This document shows, one piece after another, positions 7,550-16,840 of a stretch of 64,000 nucleotides of DNA. The notes under the pieces are model-generated. The model saw only the letters and a program-made list of their open reading frames with translations. It was not told where the DNA came from and made no database searches. Origin of the DNA: Anabaena azotica FACHB-119. GTDB lineage: Bacteria > Cyanobacteriota > Cyanobacteriia > Cyanobacteriales > Nostocaceae. Every line of letters starts with the position of its first letter. Position 1 is the first letter of the stretch. Location of the stretch: contig NZ_JACJSG010000022.1 of NCBI RefSeq assembly GCF_014697625.1, positions 58,823 through 122,822 on the forward strand. Reading direction: 5' to 3'. Both the position numbers and the translations under genes were made by a program.

Positions 7550-10500
7550 TTAGATATCTAAATCTGTGAGGTTAAGTTTAGAACCGTGGGTTTCGATAAA
7601 TTCGCGTCTGGGTGCGACGCGATCGCCCATTAAAATGGTAAAGATGCGATCGGCTTCGGCTGCATCTTCAATTTCTACTTGCTTGAGGGTGCGGGTTTCG
7701 GGGTTCATGGTGGTAGTCCAGAGTTGTTCGGGCATCATTTCCCCTAAACCTTTAAAGCGTTGGATGGTATAGTTGGCGTTGGCTGGGAATTTGGCTATGG
7801 CTTGTTGGAGTTCGCGATCGCTATAACAATATTCATAATTGCGTCCCCGTTCTACCTTGTATAATGGGGGACAGGCGATGTAAATGAAACCTTGCTCGAT
7901 GAGCGATCGCTGGTATCTGTAGAAGAAGGTCAATAATAATGTGCGGATGTGTGCGCCGTCTACGTCCGCGTCGGTATTATGGGCGCATAAACCACCAGTA
8001 CCACAGACGAAGTTTTCGTCATCTTCTACAGAAAAATCATACACATAATCGCCAACCAATTCTATTTCCTCAGCCCTAATTACTCGTAAACCCATTAAAT
8101 CATCGCTGATGTTAATATAATCTTGGGCTTTGGCTGTGGGTCTAGCTAATAATGCTTCTAGTTTATGGGCATTACTATGACGCTGCCAAATTTGCCGACA
8201 TCTAGAGATTTGTTCTTTTCCACAAATTCTGATGCTGTAGTAAGGATGTCGGGTTTGAATTGTAGCATCGGGTTTTGTGGTTGGTTGGTGTTGACTGTTA
8301 GCGGCTATTAAACCCAGTTGTCCCAACAGATATAATAATCCTTCCTTCAGTTCCCCAGAGTTAGTGGTAAAGGATATGTGACTACCTGCGGTTGTCCCAT
8401 CACCTAAGAAGTAACCTGCCACAAAAGCCAATTGTAAATCTTCAGTCAGACTAAAGACAATATCGGGAAGTTTTTTCTGGTGTGCTGGCTTGGCTAAACC
8501 GTAAGCTTGAATTAATCTCGCCGCCGCTACACTGTGGAAGTAGAGTTTAATACCATCGCTATCGGGGTCAGGATAGAGTCTGGGTGTTTCCCCAAAAACG
8601 AATTGAATGGCTGTAATTAATTCTGGGATGAAACGCTCATCTTTTTTGCCTAAGTTGAGGCTAACTTGATGTTGGCTAAGGGTTCCTTCGGCTACATACC
8701 AACCCAAGAACCACATTAATTCAGGGGTGATGGGTAGATAACGCTTAAATGCTTTTTCACTATGCGCTTGGGGAACAAGTAGCACATCATCACCTAAAGA
8801 GGCGATTTCTGGTGAGGTAAATTCATCAAAGGGTTTGTAGTTGCTAATTTCCCGCCATTTTGCATTTTTACTGCGATCGCCTTGATTGAGGAGTGCGTCG
8901 ATTTTCGATGGTAGCTGTTCATAAACAACTTTATCATCCCAACCAATTGCTTCTACATAGTTGAGGAATTGGGATAAGATGGGACGATTAATTCCCCGTT
9001 CCCAATGGCTAATGGTGATAGGTTGTTTAACTCCGCAAGCAGTGGCGATTTTTTTCTGACTAATTCCGGCTTGTTGACGAGCTGTAATTAGTTGTTGCCA
9101 TGCTGTTGAATCTAACATGATTCTCGGTTCACTCAACAAGTCGGGGCGTTCAACTTTGGCGAGTAGTCGCTGACTTGCAACTCGCCGCACATCTTCACCT
9201 TGGAGATAAAGACCTTTGGTTAATTCTGCTTGGTGGAAAGTTGCGAGTAAGTCGATGCGGGTGGGACTATTGGCGGGACGAGGAAGGCGACGACTGGCGA
9301 CTAATATATCCCCTGGTTTAATTTCGTTACCTTTTTTGAGAATGACTTGACCGTTTTCCCAAACAAAGACGCTGTGGGATGATGTGACTTTCACAGAACG
9401 ATTGTAACGGGTGGTTAACCGATACATTGCTTCTTTGTGTTCGTGACGAATGACGGCTTTGAGGGGACGGAAGCGGGTGTTATGGGTTTTTTGGTCAAAA
9501 CAGATGACTTGGTATTCTTTGACGTTGCGTCGCCCTTCTGCACAGTCATCAATAAACCGTCCAATTTGCACAAATTCAGTTTTACCTGAATTATCCATGA
9601 CTAATGTTGGTTCGTCACCGGCTACGCTCATGATGATGATGCGGTGATAGCGTAATTGGGTGGAATCAAATTCTTCACCTTTCACGCCTAAACCCAGGGC
9701 GGTAATTAACGCCTGAATTTCATTATTTTTATAGATTTTGGAATCGTCGGTTTTCTCAATATTAAGAATTTTACCACGTAAGGGAAGGATGGCTTGGGTG
9801 CGGCGATCGCGTCCTTGTTTGGCACTACCACCTGCTGAGTCTCCTTCTACAATATAAATTTCCGACTCACTAGGGTCACGGGAACTACAATCAGCTAGTT
9901 TACCGGGTAATGGGGAAGATTCTAATACAGATTTGCGTCTAACTAACTCCCGCGCATGACGTGCTGCTTCGGCGGCTTTGAAGGCTTGAATAGCTTTATC
10001 TAAAATGGAGTCAGCAATGCTGGGATGAAATTCTAGGTATTCGGTGAGGACTTCGCCAACGAGAGAGTCAACGATACCGCGAACTTCGGTGTTACCAAGT
10101 TTGGTTTTGGTTTGTCCTTCAAATTCTGGGTCTGGTACTTTGACGGAAATAACCGCCGTCAAACCTTCGCGGACGTGTTCACCACTGAGGTTTGGTTCAT
10201 TTTCTTTAATTTTATTGCGCTTGCGGGCGATCGCATTTAATGTCCGGGTCAGTACCGCCTTCAAACCTTCCAGGTGTGTACCGCCATCTACGGTGCGGAT
10301 GTTGTTAGCAAAACCCAGCACGTTGTCTGTGTAAGCATCTGTACACCATTGTAAGGAAACTTCTATTTGGACGTTATTGCGTTCTCCCTGCACAAAAATG
10401 ATTTCTTCATGGAGTGGTTGCTTGTCACGGTTCATGTAAGCAACATATTCTTTAATCCCACCCTTGTATTCATAGGTTTCTACTTTGGGTGTATCACTTT

Positions 10501-11140
10501 TCAGCAGTTCTAAACGGTTGTCGGTAAAAGTTATTTTTACCCCTGCATTGAGATAGGCTAACTCGCGCAAGCGACCTGCTAGGGTGATGTAATCAAATTC
10601 AGTCCCAGTTGTAAATATTTGAGCATCTGGCTTAAAACTAACAGATGTTCCAGTTCTCGCTTCTTTATAAGGTTTGGCGATGAGTTCGGTAACGGGGACA
10701 CCCCGTTCGTAACGTTGGGTATGAACTTTTTTATCCCGCCAGACTGTCACCTCGACAACTTCTGACAAGGCGTTAACTACAGAAATACCAACACCGTGTA
10801 ATCCTCCAGAAACTTTGTATCCACCGCCACCAAACTTACCCCCAGCGTGTAGCACGGTTAATACAGTTTCTAACGCCGATTTTCCTGTGCGCGAGTGAGT
10901 ATCTGTAGGAATACCCCGACCATCATCTGTGACAGTCACGGAACCATCTGCATTGATGTCAATCTCTATATGAGTGCAGTAACCTGCCAATGCTTCATCA
11001 ATAGAGTTGTCTACCACCTCATAAACTAGATGGTGGAGTCCTCGCGGCCCGGTAGACCCGATGTACATCCCCGGTCGTTTGCGGACGGCTTCCAGACCTT
11101 CCAGAACTTGAATCTGATCGGCACTGTAACTGCTCGTCAT
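7550..11140 (-). CDS. gyrB: DNA gyrase subunit B precursor interrupted by an in-frame intein
   Basis: The 1196-residue precursor contains a normal GyrB of 645 residues split by a 551-residue intein. The N-extein (1-504) has the GHKL ATPase: IQVLEGLEAVRKRPGMYIGS, EVVDNSIDEAL (ATP-binding Asn), DDGRGIP and GGLHGVG. The TOPRIM domain starts with EIYIVEGDSAGGSAKQGRD. The C-extein (1056-1196) resumes with TDADVDGAHIRTLLLTFFYR and ends with IQRFKGLGEMMPEQLW and DRVAPRREFIETH. After splicing, IIIM joins TDADVDG and rebuilds the DxDxDG metal site. Gyrase supercoils DNA in the cytoplasm with GyrA, which is not in this window. The gene is monocistronic as far as seen, with its own terminator. Activity should depend strictly on splicing, because the insertion falls at the catalytic metal-binding site. 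Confidence 0.97.
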   Translation of the reverse strand: MTSSYSADQIQVLEGLEAVRKRPGMYIGSTGPRGLHHLVYEVVDNSIDEALAGYCTHIEIDINADGSVTVTDDGRGIPTDTHSRTGKSALETVLTVLHAGGKFGGGGYKVSGGLHGVGISVVNALSEVVEVTVWRDKKVHTQRYERGVPVTELIAKPYKEARTGTSVSFKPDAQIFTTGTEFDYITLAGRLRELAYLNAGVKITFTDNRLELLKSDTPKVETYEYKGGIKEYVAYMNRDKQPLHEEIIFVQGERNNVQIEVSLQWCTDAYTDNVLGFANNIRTVDGGTHLEGLKAVLTRTLNAIARKRNKIKENEPNLSGEHVREGLTAVISVKVPDPEFEGQTKTKLGNTEVRGIVDSLVGEVLTEYLEFHPSIADSILDKAIQAFKAAEAARHARELVRRKSVLESSPLPGKLADCSSRDPSESEIYIVEGDSAGGSAKQGRDRRTQAILPLRGKILNIEKTDDSKIYKNNEIQALITALGLGVKGEEFDSTQLRYHRIIIMSVAGDEPTLVMDNSGKTEFVQIGRFIDDCAEGRRNVKEYQVICFDQKTHNTRFRPLKAVIRHEHKEAMYRLTTRYNRSVKVTSSHSVFVWENGQVILKKGNEIKPGDILVASRRLPRPANSPTRIDLLATFHQAELTKGLYLQGEDVRRVASQRLLAKVERPDLLSEPRIMLDSTAWQQLITARQQAGISQKKIATACGVKQPITISHWERGINRPILSQFLNYVEAIGWDDKVVYEQLPSKIDALLNQGDRSKNAKWREISNYKPFDEFTSPEIASLGDDVLLVPQAHSEKAFKRYLPITPELMWFLGWYVAEGTLSQHQVSLNLGKKDERFIPELITAIQFVFGETPRLYPDPDSDGIKLYFHSVAAARLIQAYGLAKPAHQKKLPDIVFSLTEDLQLAFVAGYFLGDGTTAGSHISFTTNSGELKEGLLYLLGQLGLIAANSQHQPTTKPDATIQTRHPYYSIRICGKEQISRCRQIWQRHSNAHKLEALLARPTAKAQDYINISDDLMGLRVIRAEEIELVGDYVYDFSVEDDENFVCGTGGLCAHNTDADVDGAHIRTLLLTFFYRYQRSLIEQGFIYIACPPLYKVERGRNYEYCYSDRELQQAIAKFPANANYTIQRFKGLGEMMPEQLWTTTMNPETRTLKQVEIEDAAEADRIFTILMGDRVAPRREFIETHGSKLNLTDLDI
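7976..9628 (-). other. GyrB intein (551 aa) with LAGLIDADG endonuclease and embedded XRE-type HTH
   Basis: These are precursor residues 505-1055. Splicing motifs are complete. Block A begins with Ser1 (SVAGDEPTLV). Block B is VTSSHSVFVW at intein residues 81-90. Block F/G ends VCGTGGLCAHN, with the penultimate His and terminal Asn, and Thr is the +1 nucleophile. Two LAGLIDADG motifs, LMWFLGWYVAEG (304-315) and LAFVAGYFLGDG (400-411), indicate a dodecapeptide homing endonuclease; the acidic residues at E314 and D410 are retained. Between the Hint-N part and the endonuclease, residues about 175-230 read as an XRE-type helix-turn-helix (ITARQQAGISQKKIATACGV then ISHWERG). The Ser1/Thr+1 pair differs from the Cys1/Ser+1 pair I recall for the Synechocystis GyrB intein, so this is probably a separate insertion. 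Confidence 0.93.
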
Positions 11141-11229
11141 GAAAATTCTCCTGATGCGTGGGGTAAAATTCGCCCAAAGGCTAAAAAGTCAAATCACTCC
11201 AAAATTCTAACACAAAAGCCTTAATGGCT

Positions 11230-11645
11230 GCTGTGGGGCAATTTTGTGAGAAGTTTAAATAGGGGATGTATCCCCATAAGTTTTTTCAATTAATCGCCGG
11301 AATATTGCAATTTTTTTCAATTTATAACATACTCAGGGACTGGGGATTGGGGACTGGGTGGAAGTTGTTTTAGGATGATGGGTTTGTGTCTTTATATATG
11401 CTGGCGAGTGTTATGTAGTGAGAACACAGTTGCATTCAGGAAATTATTTATCGAAGAGGCGATCGCTCAAAATAGTAAAAAGCCTCAAGATTGTAGCACA
11501 AAAGCGTTGCTGGGGACTGGGGATTGGGGGGAGATGAGGGAGTGGGGGGAGATGAGGGAGTGGGGGGAGATGAGGGAGTGGGGGGAGCAGGGGAGAAAAA
11601 CTAATGACTAATGACTATGGACTATGGACTATGGACTAATGACTA
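11230..11645. repeat. Low-complexity spacer with 18-bp tandem repeat and STRR array between gyrB and miaA
   Basis: Between 11520 and 11590 an 18-base unit (GGGGGGAGATGAGGGAGT) repeats about three times. From 11601 to 11652 CTAATGA/CTATGGA heptamers run directly into miaA. An open frame at 11375-11611 spans the 18-bp repeats and translates them as GEMREW units; I do not regard it as a gene. The gyrB promoter must lie near 11150-11330, which is AT-rich. Confidence 0.75.
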
Positions 11646-12545
11646 ATGACTAAATTAATCGTAATTTGTGGGGCGACGGCGACGGGGAAATCTGGTTTGG
11701 CTTTGAAGTTAGCCAAGCGGTTGGGTTCGGTAATTTTGAGTGCTGACTCTCGTCAGGTGTATCGTGAGTTTAATATTGGGACAGCTAAACCCAGTTTGGC
11801 AGAACAACAAGCGGTTCCTCATTATTTAATAGATATCTGCAATGCTACAGAAACGATGACGGTTGCAGATTATCAAGCACAAGCACAAGCATTAATTAAT
11901 TCTCTGCCAAATTCGCCACTTTTGTTGGTTGGTGGTACTGGGTTATACATTCGCTCGATTGTGCAGGGGATGAAGATACCCAGGGTTGCACCGAATTATG
12001 AATTGCGATCGCAACTCGAATCTCTCGGTCAAACCACAATCTACAGCATTTTACAACAAGTTGATCCGATTGCTGCTCAAAAGATTCATCCTAATGATCC
12101 TGTGAGAACTTTACGAGCATTAGAAGTATTTTACGTGACTGGTGTACCCATATCTGAACAACAAGGAGAAAACCCACCAGAGTATCCGATTTTACAAATT
12201 GGCTTGGATTGTGAGATGGATAAATTAACTGAGCGGATTTACAAACGCACTGAGCAAATGATAGCAGATGGTTTAGTGGCTGAGGTTGAATATCTATGTC
12301 AAAAATATGGTGCTGATTTGCCTTTACTAAATACTTTAGGATATCAAGAAATCAAGGAATATTTAGCAGGTAAAATTTCCTTGGAGGAAGCAGAAGAATT
12401 AACAGTTTTACATACAAGACAATTTGCCAAACGTCAGCGCACATGGTTTAGAGCATATCCGCAAATTGAATGGTTTGATGCTAATGATGCTGATTTATTA
12501 GATAAAGTTTGGCAGCGTGTCATATCAATTAAAAATTCGTCTTGA
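11646..12545 (+). CDS. miaA: tRNA dimethylallyltransferase MiaA
   Basis: The 299-residue enzyme transfers a dimethylallyl group to N6 of A37 in tRNAs reading codons that begin with U. The P-loop is GATATGKS at residues 9-16, followed by the conserved LSADSRQVYREFNIGTAKP that binds the acceptor tRNA and magnesium, then PHYLID, VGGTGLY and, near the C-terminus, HTRQFAKRQRTWFR. Length and motif order are normal. The only plausible start is the ATG at 11646. That ATG is part of the upstream STRR heptamer array (CTAATGA units), and no Shine-Dalgarno sequence precedes it closely. A stem-loop of the type CTACGGCGGG...CCCGCCTAC lies at about 12550-12577, right after the stop. Confidence 0.96.
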   Translation: MTKLIVICGATATGKSGLALKLAKRLGSVILSADSRQVYREFNIGTAKPSLAEQQAVPHYLIDICNATETMTVADYQAQAQALINSLPNSPLLLVGGTGLYIRSIVQGMKIPRVAPNYELRSQLESLGQTTIYSILQQVDPIAAQKIHPNDPVRTLRALEVFYVTGVPISEQQGENPPEYPILQIGLDCEMDKLTERIYKRTEQMIADGLVAEVEYLCQKYGADLPLLNTLGYQEIKEYLAGKISLEEAEELTVLHTRQFAKRQRTWFRAYPQIEWFDANDADLLDKVWQRVISIKNSS

Positions 12546-12648
12546 AAAGTTTCCTACGGCGGGAAACCCGCCTACAGAACTTTCCGCAAAATTCAAAATT
12601 CAAAATTAAGAAAAAATGATGTAGAGACGTTGTATACCAATCTCTACA
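12546..12648. repeat. Stem-loop and diverged GTAGAGACG palindrome after miaA
   Basis: At 12550-12575 a GGCGGG/CCCGCC stem with flanking complementary bases forms a strong hairpin just after the miaA stop; it has no T-run. At 12620-12648 the arms TGTAGAGA and TCTCTACA flank a non-complementary centre, a relative of the perfect palindrome at 3900. Confidence 0.55.
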
Positions 12649-12726
12649 ATGGAGAATAAAAGTTGAGTTTGTAGTGAGGACTTTAGTCCTCTCTGCGAGA
12701 CGCTACGCGAACATAAAGAACTTTAT

Positions 12727-13530
12727 CTACAAAGCATCCGGGTCAATACCCATAGCCCTTAATCTTTCCGCTAACAGTTGTGCGCGTGCTTCTGCTTGTT
12801 CTGCGCGTTGTCGTTCCTGTTCTGCGCGTTGTCGTTCCTGTTCTGCGCGTTGTCGTTCCTGTTCTGCACGTTGTCGTTCCTGTTCTGTGCGTTGTCGTTC
12901 CTGTTGTGCAAGTTCATCTCCTGTAAGCAAAAGATTACCGTCTGGGTAGCACCAACGTAACCAATTGTCTTGTCTTCCTTCAAACTCCCCTTGCCAAAAA
13001 GTGACACCTAAACTAACTTGTTCTAACCAATTTTCTGAAGTTTCAAAATAACGTCTTCCTCTCAGTTCATAAACTCGTAGTGTCTTTTCTCCTAATTGTT
13101 GTATCGGGTCATATACAATGTAGTAACTCACCCGCATTTGTTCATAAGTTCGCAGCTTTTTACCGAGTTCTTCACCTTCTTTATTTGAGACAATCTCTAA
13201 CACAACTTCTGGAAATTTACCAAACTGCCAAACCATATAACAACGGTTTTGTTTTTCCCACCAATTTTCAGGTGTTTGGACATCCAAGCTGAGGAAAATA
13301 TCAGGAACAATTGGTGGCTGTTTATCTGACTGATATATACCTACATTAGCTTCAGCTAAAAAAGGTTGATTTTGAAAAGAAGTGTAAAGAGAACTGACTA
13401 ATAAACGTTGCTGTTTGGCAGATGCAAAATTATCCACAGGTGTATCATCTTCGGTAATTAGCTGGTTGGCATCTGGCACATAGAAATTATCGTTATTTAT
13501 GATAAGTTGCTCAACCATAAATTTATCCAC
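12727..13530 (-). CDS. Uma2 family putative endonuclease with heptad-repeat tail
   Basis: The 267-residue protein has a Uma2/DUF820 core at residues about 20-190. VPDIFLSLDV supplies the PD motif, FPEVVLEIVSNKEGEELGKK the E.V.K-like part, and LRTYEQMRVSYYIVYDP the typical following segment. After residue 205 the C-terminus is a tandem array of seven-residue units (ERQRAEQ), which is a charged coiled coil; it is encoded by 21-bp tandem DNA repeats at about 12790-12910. Such tails are common among cyanobacterial Uma2 proteins and may drive oligomerisation. The repeat number can change by slippage without breaking the frame. The gene is transcribed towards miaA and is separated from it by repeats. 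Molecular role is unproven. Confidence 0.87.
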   Translation of the reverse strand: MDKFMVEQLIINNDNFYVPDANQLITEDDTPVDNFASAKQQRLLVSSLYTSFQNQPFLAEANVGIYQSDKQPPIVPDIFLSLDVQTPENWWEKQNRCYMVWQFGKFPEVVLEIVSNKEGEELGKKLRTYEQMRVSYYIVYDPIQQLGEKTLRVYELRGRRYFETSENWLEQVSLGVTFWQGEFEGRQDNWLRWCYPDGNLLLTGDELAQQERQRTEQERQRAEQERQRAEQERQRAEQERQRAEQAEARAQLLAERLRAMGIDPDAL

Positions 13531-13674
13531 TATCTAAGCGCGTTATTTCTAGGTTAATTGATTATGAGTGAAAGGTGATAACTTTATTGCGAGTTCATAT
13601 TTTAAGTATTGTAATATTTATCCTGTATGGGTTAAAACATATTCAGTAGTAATTTTACTAATTGAGCAATTTTA

Positions 13675-14466
13675 ATGAACAACCGCCTAATCCCCTATCA
13701 GGAAGGTAGTAAATGGGGATATAAAAATCAAAAGGGACAAGTAGTAGTTAGACCTCAGTTTGATGAAGTAGGAGATTTTAGTAACGGATTAGCACAGGTA
13801 AGAGTTGGTAATCAAGTCAGCTATATTGATCAGTCAGGACAAATGATTACTCACTCTGGAGTTGCTAATCATGAAATAATCAACGACATATTAGGTCAAA
13901 TCCAAGATAAGCATCATATTAAGTCTATTCACAAGATAGAATCTGTGAATATCGAGCAGGAAGATAATCAGAAAGAAAAAATTTATGAAAATCTTATACG
14001 GGTTAAGATTGCTGATAAATATGGCTATAGTGACCCTACAGGAAAGCTTGTAGTTCCTGCAAAGTTTAATCAGGCTTGGCATTTTTCTGAAGGTTTAGCA
14101 TTAGTACAAATTGGTTATAAGTGGGGTTATATAAATACAACAGGTAGATTAGTTATTCAATTTCAGTTTGACTGGGCTGAAAGTTTTGAGCAAGGACAAG
14201 CGCGAGTTAGGCTTGCTAATAAGTATGGGTACATTAACCAGACAGGAAAAGTAGTAATACCAATAAAATTTGATTGTCTTGAAAAATTTTCTGAAGGATT
14301 AGCATTGATTAAAATGGAAAACAAATGGGGTTATATTAACCATAGTGGAGAGTTAGTCATTCAGTGCAAATTTGATCGAGCTACGAGCTTTTTTGCAGGA
14401 AAAGCATCTGTTTTTATCGGTCGAAATAAGCGTTTAATAGATAAAACAGGTAAGTTTATTGATTAA
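13675..14466 (+). CDS. WG-repeat protein
   Basis: The 263-residue protein is built almost wholly from WG (KWGY) repeats of about 45 residues, seen as WGYKNQKGQVVVRPQFDEV, KYGYSDPTGKLVVPAKF, KWGYINTTGRLVIQFQFD, KYGYINQTGKVVIPIKFD and KWGYINHSGELVIQCKFD, with a charged, less regular insert at about residues 65-112. There is no signal peptide or membrane helix, so it is probably cytoplasmic. WG repeats form beta-rich scaffolds; no enzymatic role is known for this type. The gene stands alone between the Uma2 gene (opposite strand) and glcD, 140 bases before the latter. Confidence 0.85.
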   Translation: MNNRLIPYQEGSKWGYKNQKGQVVVRPQFDEVGDFSNGLAQVRVGNQVSYIDQSGQMITHSGVANHEIINDILGQIQDKHHIKSIHKIESVNIEQEDNQKEKIYENLIRVKIADKYGYSDPTGKLVVPAKFNQAWHFSEGLALVQIGYKWGYINTTGRLVIQFQFDWAESFEQGQARVRLANKYGYINQTGKVVIPIKFDCLEKFSEGLALIKMENKWGYINHSGELVIQCKFDRATSFFAGKASVFIGRNKRLIDKTGKFID

Positions 14467-14605
14467 ATATTGCTAGAACTGAGTAAACTTTCAAGATGAG
14501 AGCGTTGATACAGCCACCGTAGGCATTGCCTCTTCATCCCCTGAAACTGTTATCCTTACAACATATACTAATTACACTCCTCCACCCGTAGTTAAATAAA
14601 AATCT

Positions 14606-16084
14606 ATGCTTATCCAAGACCAAGATAAAAAACAACGTAACTGGAAACCCATCATCAAAGCCTTTGAGGCTGTCCTGGGGACAAAAGGCGTAGTCCAACG
14701 CCGTGAGGAACTTATCACATACGAATGTGATGGTTTAACTAGCTACCGTCAACGTCCGGCTGTGGCGGTGTTACCTAGAACTACTGAACAAGTTGCGGCG
14801 GTGGTGAAAATATGTAATCAGTATGCTGTACCTTTCATTGCACGCGGTTCTGGAACTGGGTTATCTGGTGGGGCGTTACCATCGGAAGATTCTGTGTTAA
14901 TTGTTACTTCCCTCATGCGGCAAATTCTCAGCGTAGATTTAGATAATCAGCGCATTGTAGTACAGCCAGGGGTAATTAACAGTTGGGTAACACAGACTGT
15001 CAGTGGTGCGGGATTTTATTATGCACCAGACCCTTCTAGCCAAATTATCTGTTCTATTGGGGGTAATGTGGCAGAAAACTCTGGTGGGGTGCATTGTTTA
15101 AAGTATGGTGTCACCACTAACCATGTTTTGGGGTTGAAAATAGTTACGCCGGAAGGGGAAATAGTTGATTTAGGTGGACAAATTCCCGAAACCCCTGGTT
15201 ATGATTTAACAGGTATATTTGTCGGTTCGGAAGGGACTTTAGGAATTGCGACAGAAATTACCTTACGCATCCTCAAAAGTGCAGAATCAATTTGTGTATT
15301 ATTAGCAGACTTTACCAGTGTGGAAGCTGCTGGGGCGACTGTTTCCGATATCATCAGTGCGGGGATAATTCCTGGTGGGATGGAAATGATGGATAACGCT
15401 AGTATTAACGCGGTGGAGGATGTTGTCGCCACTAATTGTTATCCTCGTGATGCGACGGCGATTTTGTTAGTGGAAATTGATGGGTTGGAAGTTGAAGTTG
15501 AGGTGAATAAACAACGTGTCACGGAAATTTGTAAAAAGAATGGAGCGCGGAGTGTGACTTCTGCTAGTGACCCAGAAACTAGGTTGAAATTGTGGAAAGG
15601 ACGTAAAGCGGCGTTTGCTGCTGCTGGTCATTTAAGCCCAGATTATTATGTGCAAGATGGGGTAATTCCTCGGACGCAATTACCTTATGTTTTGCAGGAA
15701 ATTGAAGCATTAAGTCAGAAATTTGGTTATCCTATTGCTAATGTGTTTCATGCTGGGGATGGGAATTTACATCCATTAATTTTATTTGATAATGCTGTTC
15801 CTGGGGCATTGGAAAAAGTCGAAGAATTGGGTGGAGAAATTCTCAAGCTTTGTGTGAGAGTTGGCGGTAGTATTTCAGGTGAACATGGTATTGGGGCTGA
15901 TAAAAAATGCTATATGCCAGATATGTTTAGTGATACAGATTTGGAAACTATGCAATGGGTAAGAGAAGTATTTAATCCCCAAGGTTTAGCAAATCCTGGG
16001 AAGATGTTCCCCACACCACGCACTTGTGGCGAAGCTGCAAATATTGCTAAAACTCCACAGTTTGAAGGTGTAGAAAGATTTTAA
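14606..16084 (+). CDS. glcD: Glycolate oxidase/dehydrogenase FAD subunit GlcD
   Basis: The 492-residue flavoprotein has the FAD_binding_4 domain with PFIARGSGTGLSGGALP near residues 76-92, GGNVAENSGGVHCLKYGV and GYDLTGIFVGSEGTLGI. The C-terminal FAD-oxidase domain has NVFHAGDGNLHPLILFD and GGSISGEHGIG. This subunit oxidises glycolate from photorespiration to glyoxylate; in cyanobacteria the electron acceptor is not oxygen. The GlcE and GlcF partners are not in the window. D-lactate dehydrogenases of the same family share all these motifs, so substrate preference is inferred from family size and cyanobacterial context. Confidence 0.92.
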   Translation: MLIQDQDKKQRNWKPIIKAFEAVLGTKGVVQRREELITYECDGLTSYRQRPAVAVLPRTTEQVAAVVKICNQYAVPFIARGSGTGLSGGALPSEDSVLIVTSLMRQILSVDLDNQRIVVQPGVINSWVTQTVSGAGFYYAPDPSSQIICSIGGNVAENSGGVHCLKYGVTTNHVLGLKIVTPEGEIVDLGGQIPETPGYDLTGIFVGSEGTLGIATEITLRILKSAESICVLLADFTSVEAAGATVSDIISAGIIPGGMEMMDNASINAVEDVVATNCYPRDATAILLVEIDGLEVEVEVNKQRVTEICKKNGARSVTSASDPETRLKLWKGRKAAFAAAGHLSPDYYVQDGVIPRTQLPYVLQEIEALSQKFGYPIANVFHAGDGNLHPLILFDNAVPGALEKVEELGGEILKLCVRVGGSISGEHGIGADKKCYMPDMFSDTDLETMQWVREVFNPQGLANPGKMFPTPRTCGEAANIAKTPQFEGVERF

Positions 16085-16180
16085 TAGTTATCAATTAACA
16101 GCAATGATATGTTTGTAGTAAGCGGTTTGAGCCACTTATTTTTCTGACTTTTCACGTTATGTGGAAAAGTTAACGACAGA

Positions 16181-16451
16181 CCTAACCCCCCAGCCACCTT
16201 CCCTACAAGGCTATCCATTACCCGGATCTATCTCAACATTTGTGAGAGTATTCACTCACGTTTTTTCTAACCCTGATTTGTTCGTTGTTGATTTTCAATA
16301 AAAACATGGTTTTAGCGAGAAGATAAGGTGCGAATTTGTCAAGCCCGATGAAAAACTGAGTTGGCAAGATGCTTACTAAGCAAGGGTTTTAAGATTGTAA
16401 AGAAAGATGTGGGTAATGGATAGCCTCGTAGGAGAGGGGTTGGGGGAGAGG
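16181..16451. repeat. Candidate non-autonomous element with 15-bp perfect core inverted repeats
   Basis: GGCTATCCATTACCC at 16209-16223 is matched by its exact complement at 16411-16425. Homology of the arms extends outward over C-rich/G-rich sequence to 16181 and 16451. The interior of about 190 bases has no open frame. No clear target duplication is seen, so it may be old. Confidence 0.5.
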
Positions 16452-16840
16452 TCAAAACAACGCTTGTCGAACTCACGTTAATATCAGGGTTTATTATTTA
16501 CCTGTGTTTTAACCTACTAACGAACGACGGGGTTTCAACCCATTTTTCTGATAATTATTTTCTAAAAATTACATGATTTTATAAAAATTCACATAAACTT
16601 TCACGCACATGAGGTTACTCATGGCTCAATTTAGCAAGAATTGATTAATCACAGAGGCACAGAGATAAAAAAGTAAATTTATACCTCAATACTGTTCAGA
16701 TAAGAATAATTAACCGCCGATAAACGCCGATAAACGCCGATGAATTTAGATATTTAGTTAATGTTTCTGCCCAATTTAGCCTTAACTGAACCGTATTGAT
16801 TTATACCTATTGCAATAACAGAGAGATGAGTATAACGATC

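Noticed and set aside
11375..11611. 78-residue open frame upstream of miaA
   Set aside because: Half of it is translated 18-bp tandem DNA repeat (GEMREW units), with no ribosome site or conserved-looking sequence.
12674..12949. Ser/Cys/Arg-rich 91-residue frame
   Set aside because: It is the antisense of the 21-bp repeats in the Uma2 gene; its periodic composition comes from those repeats.
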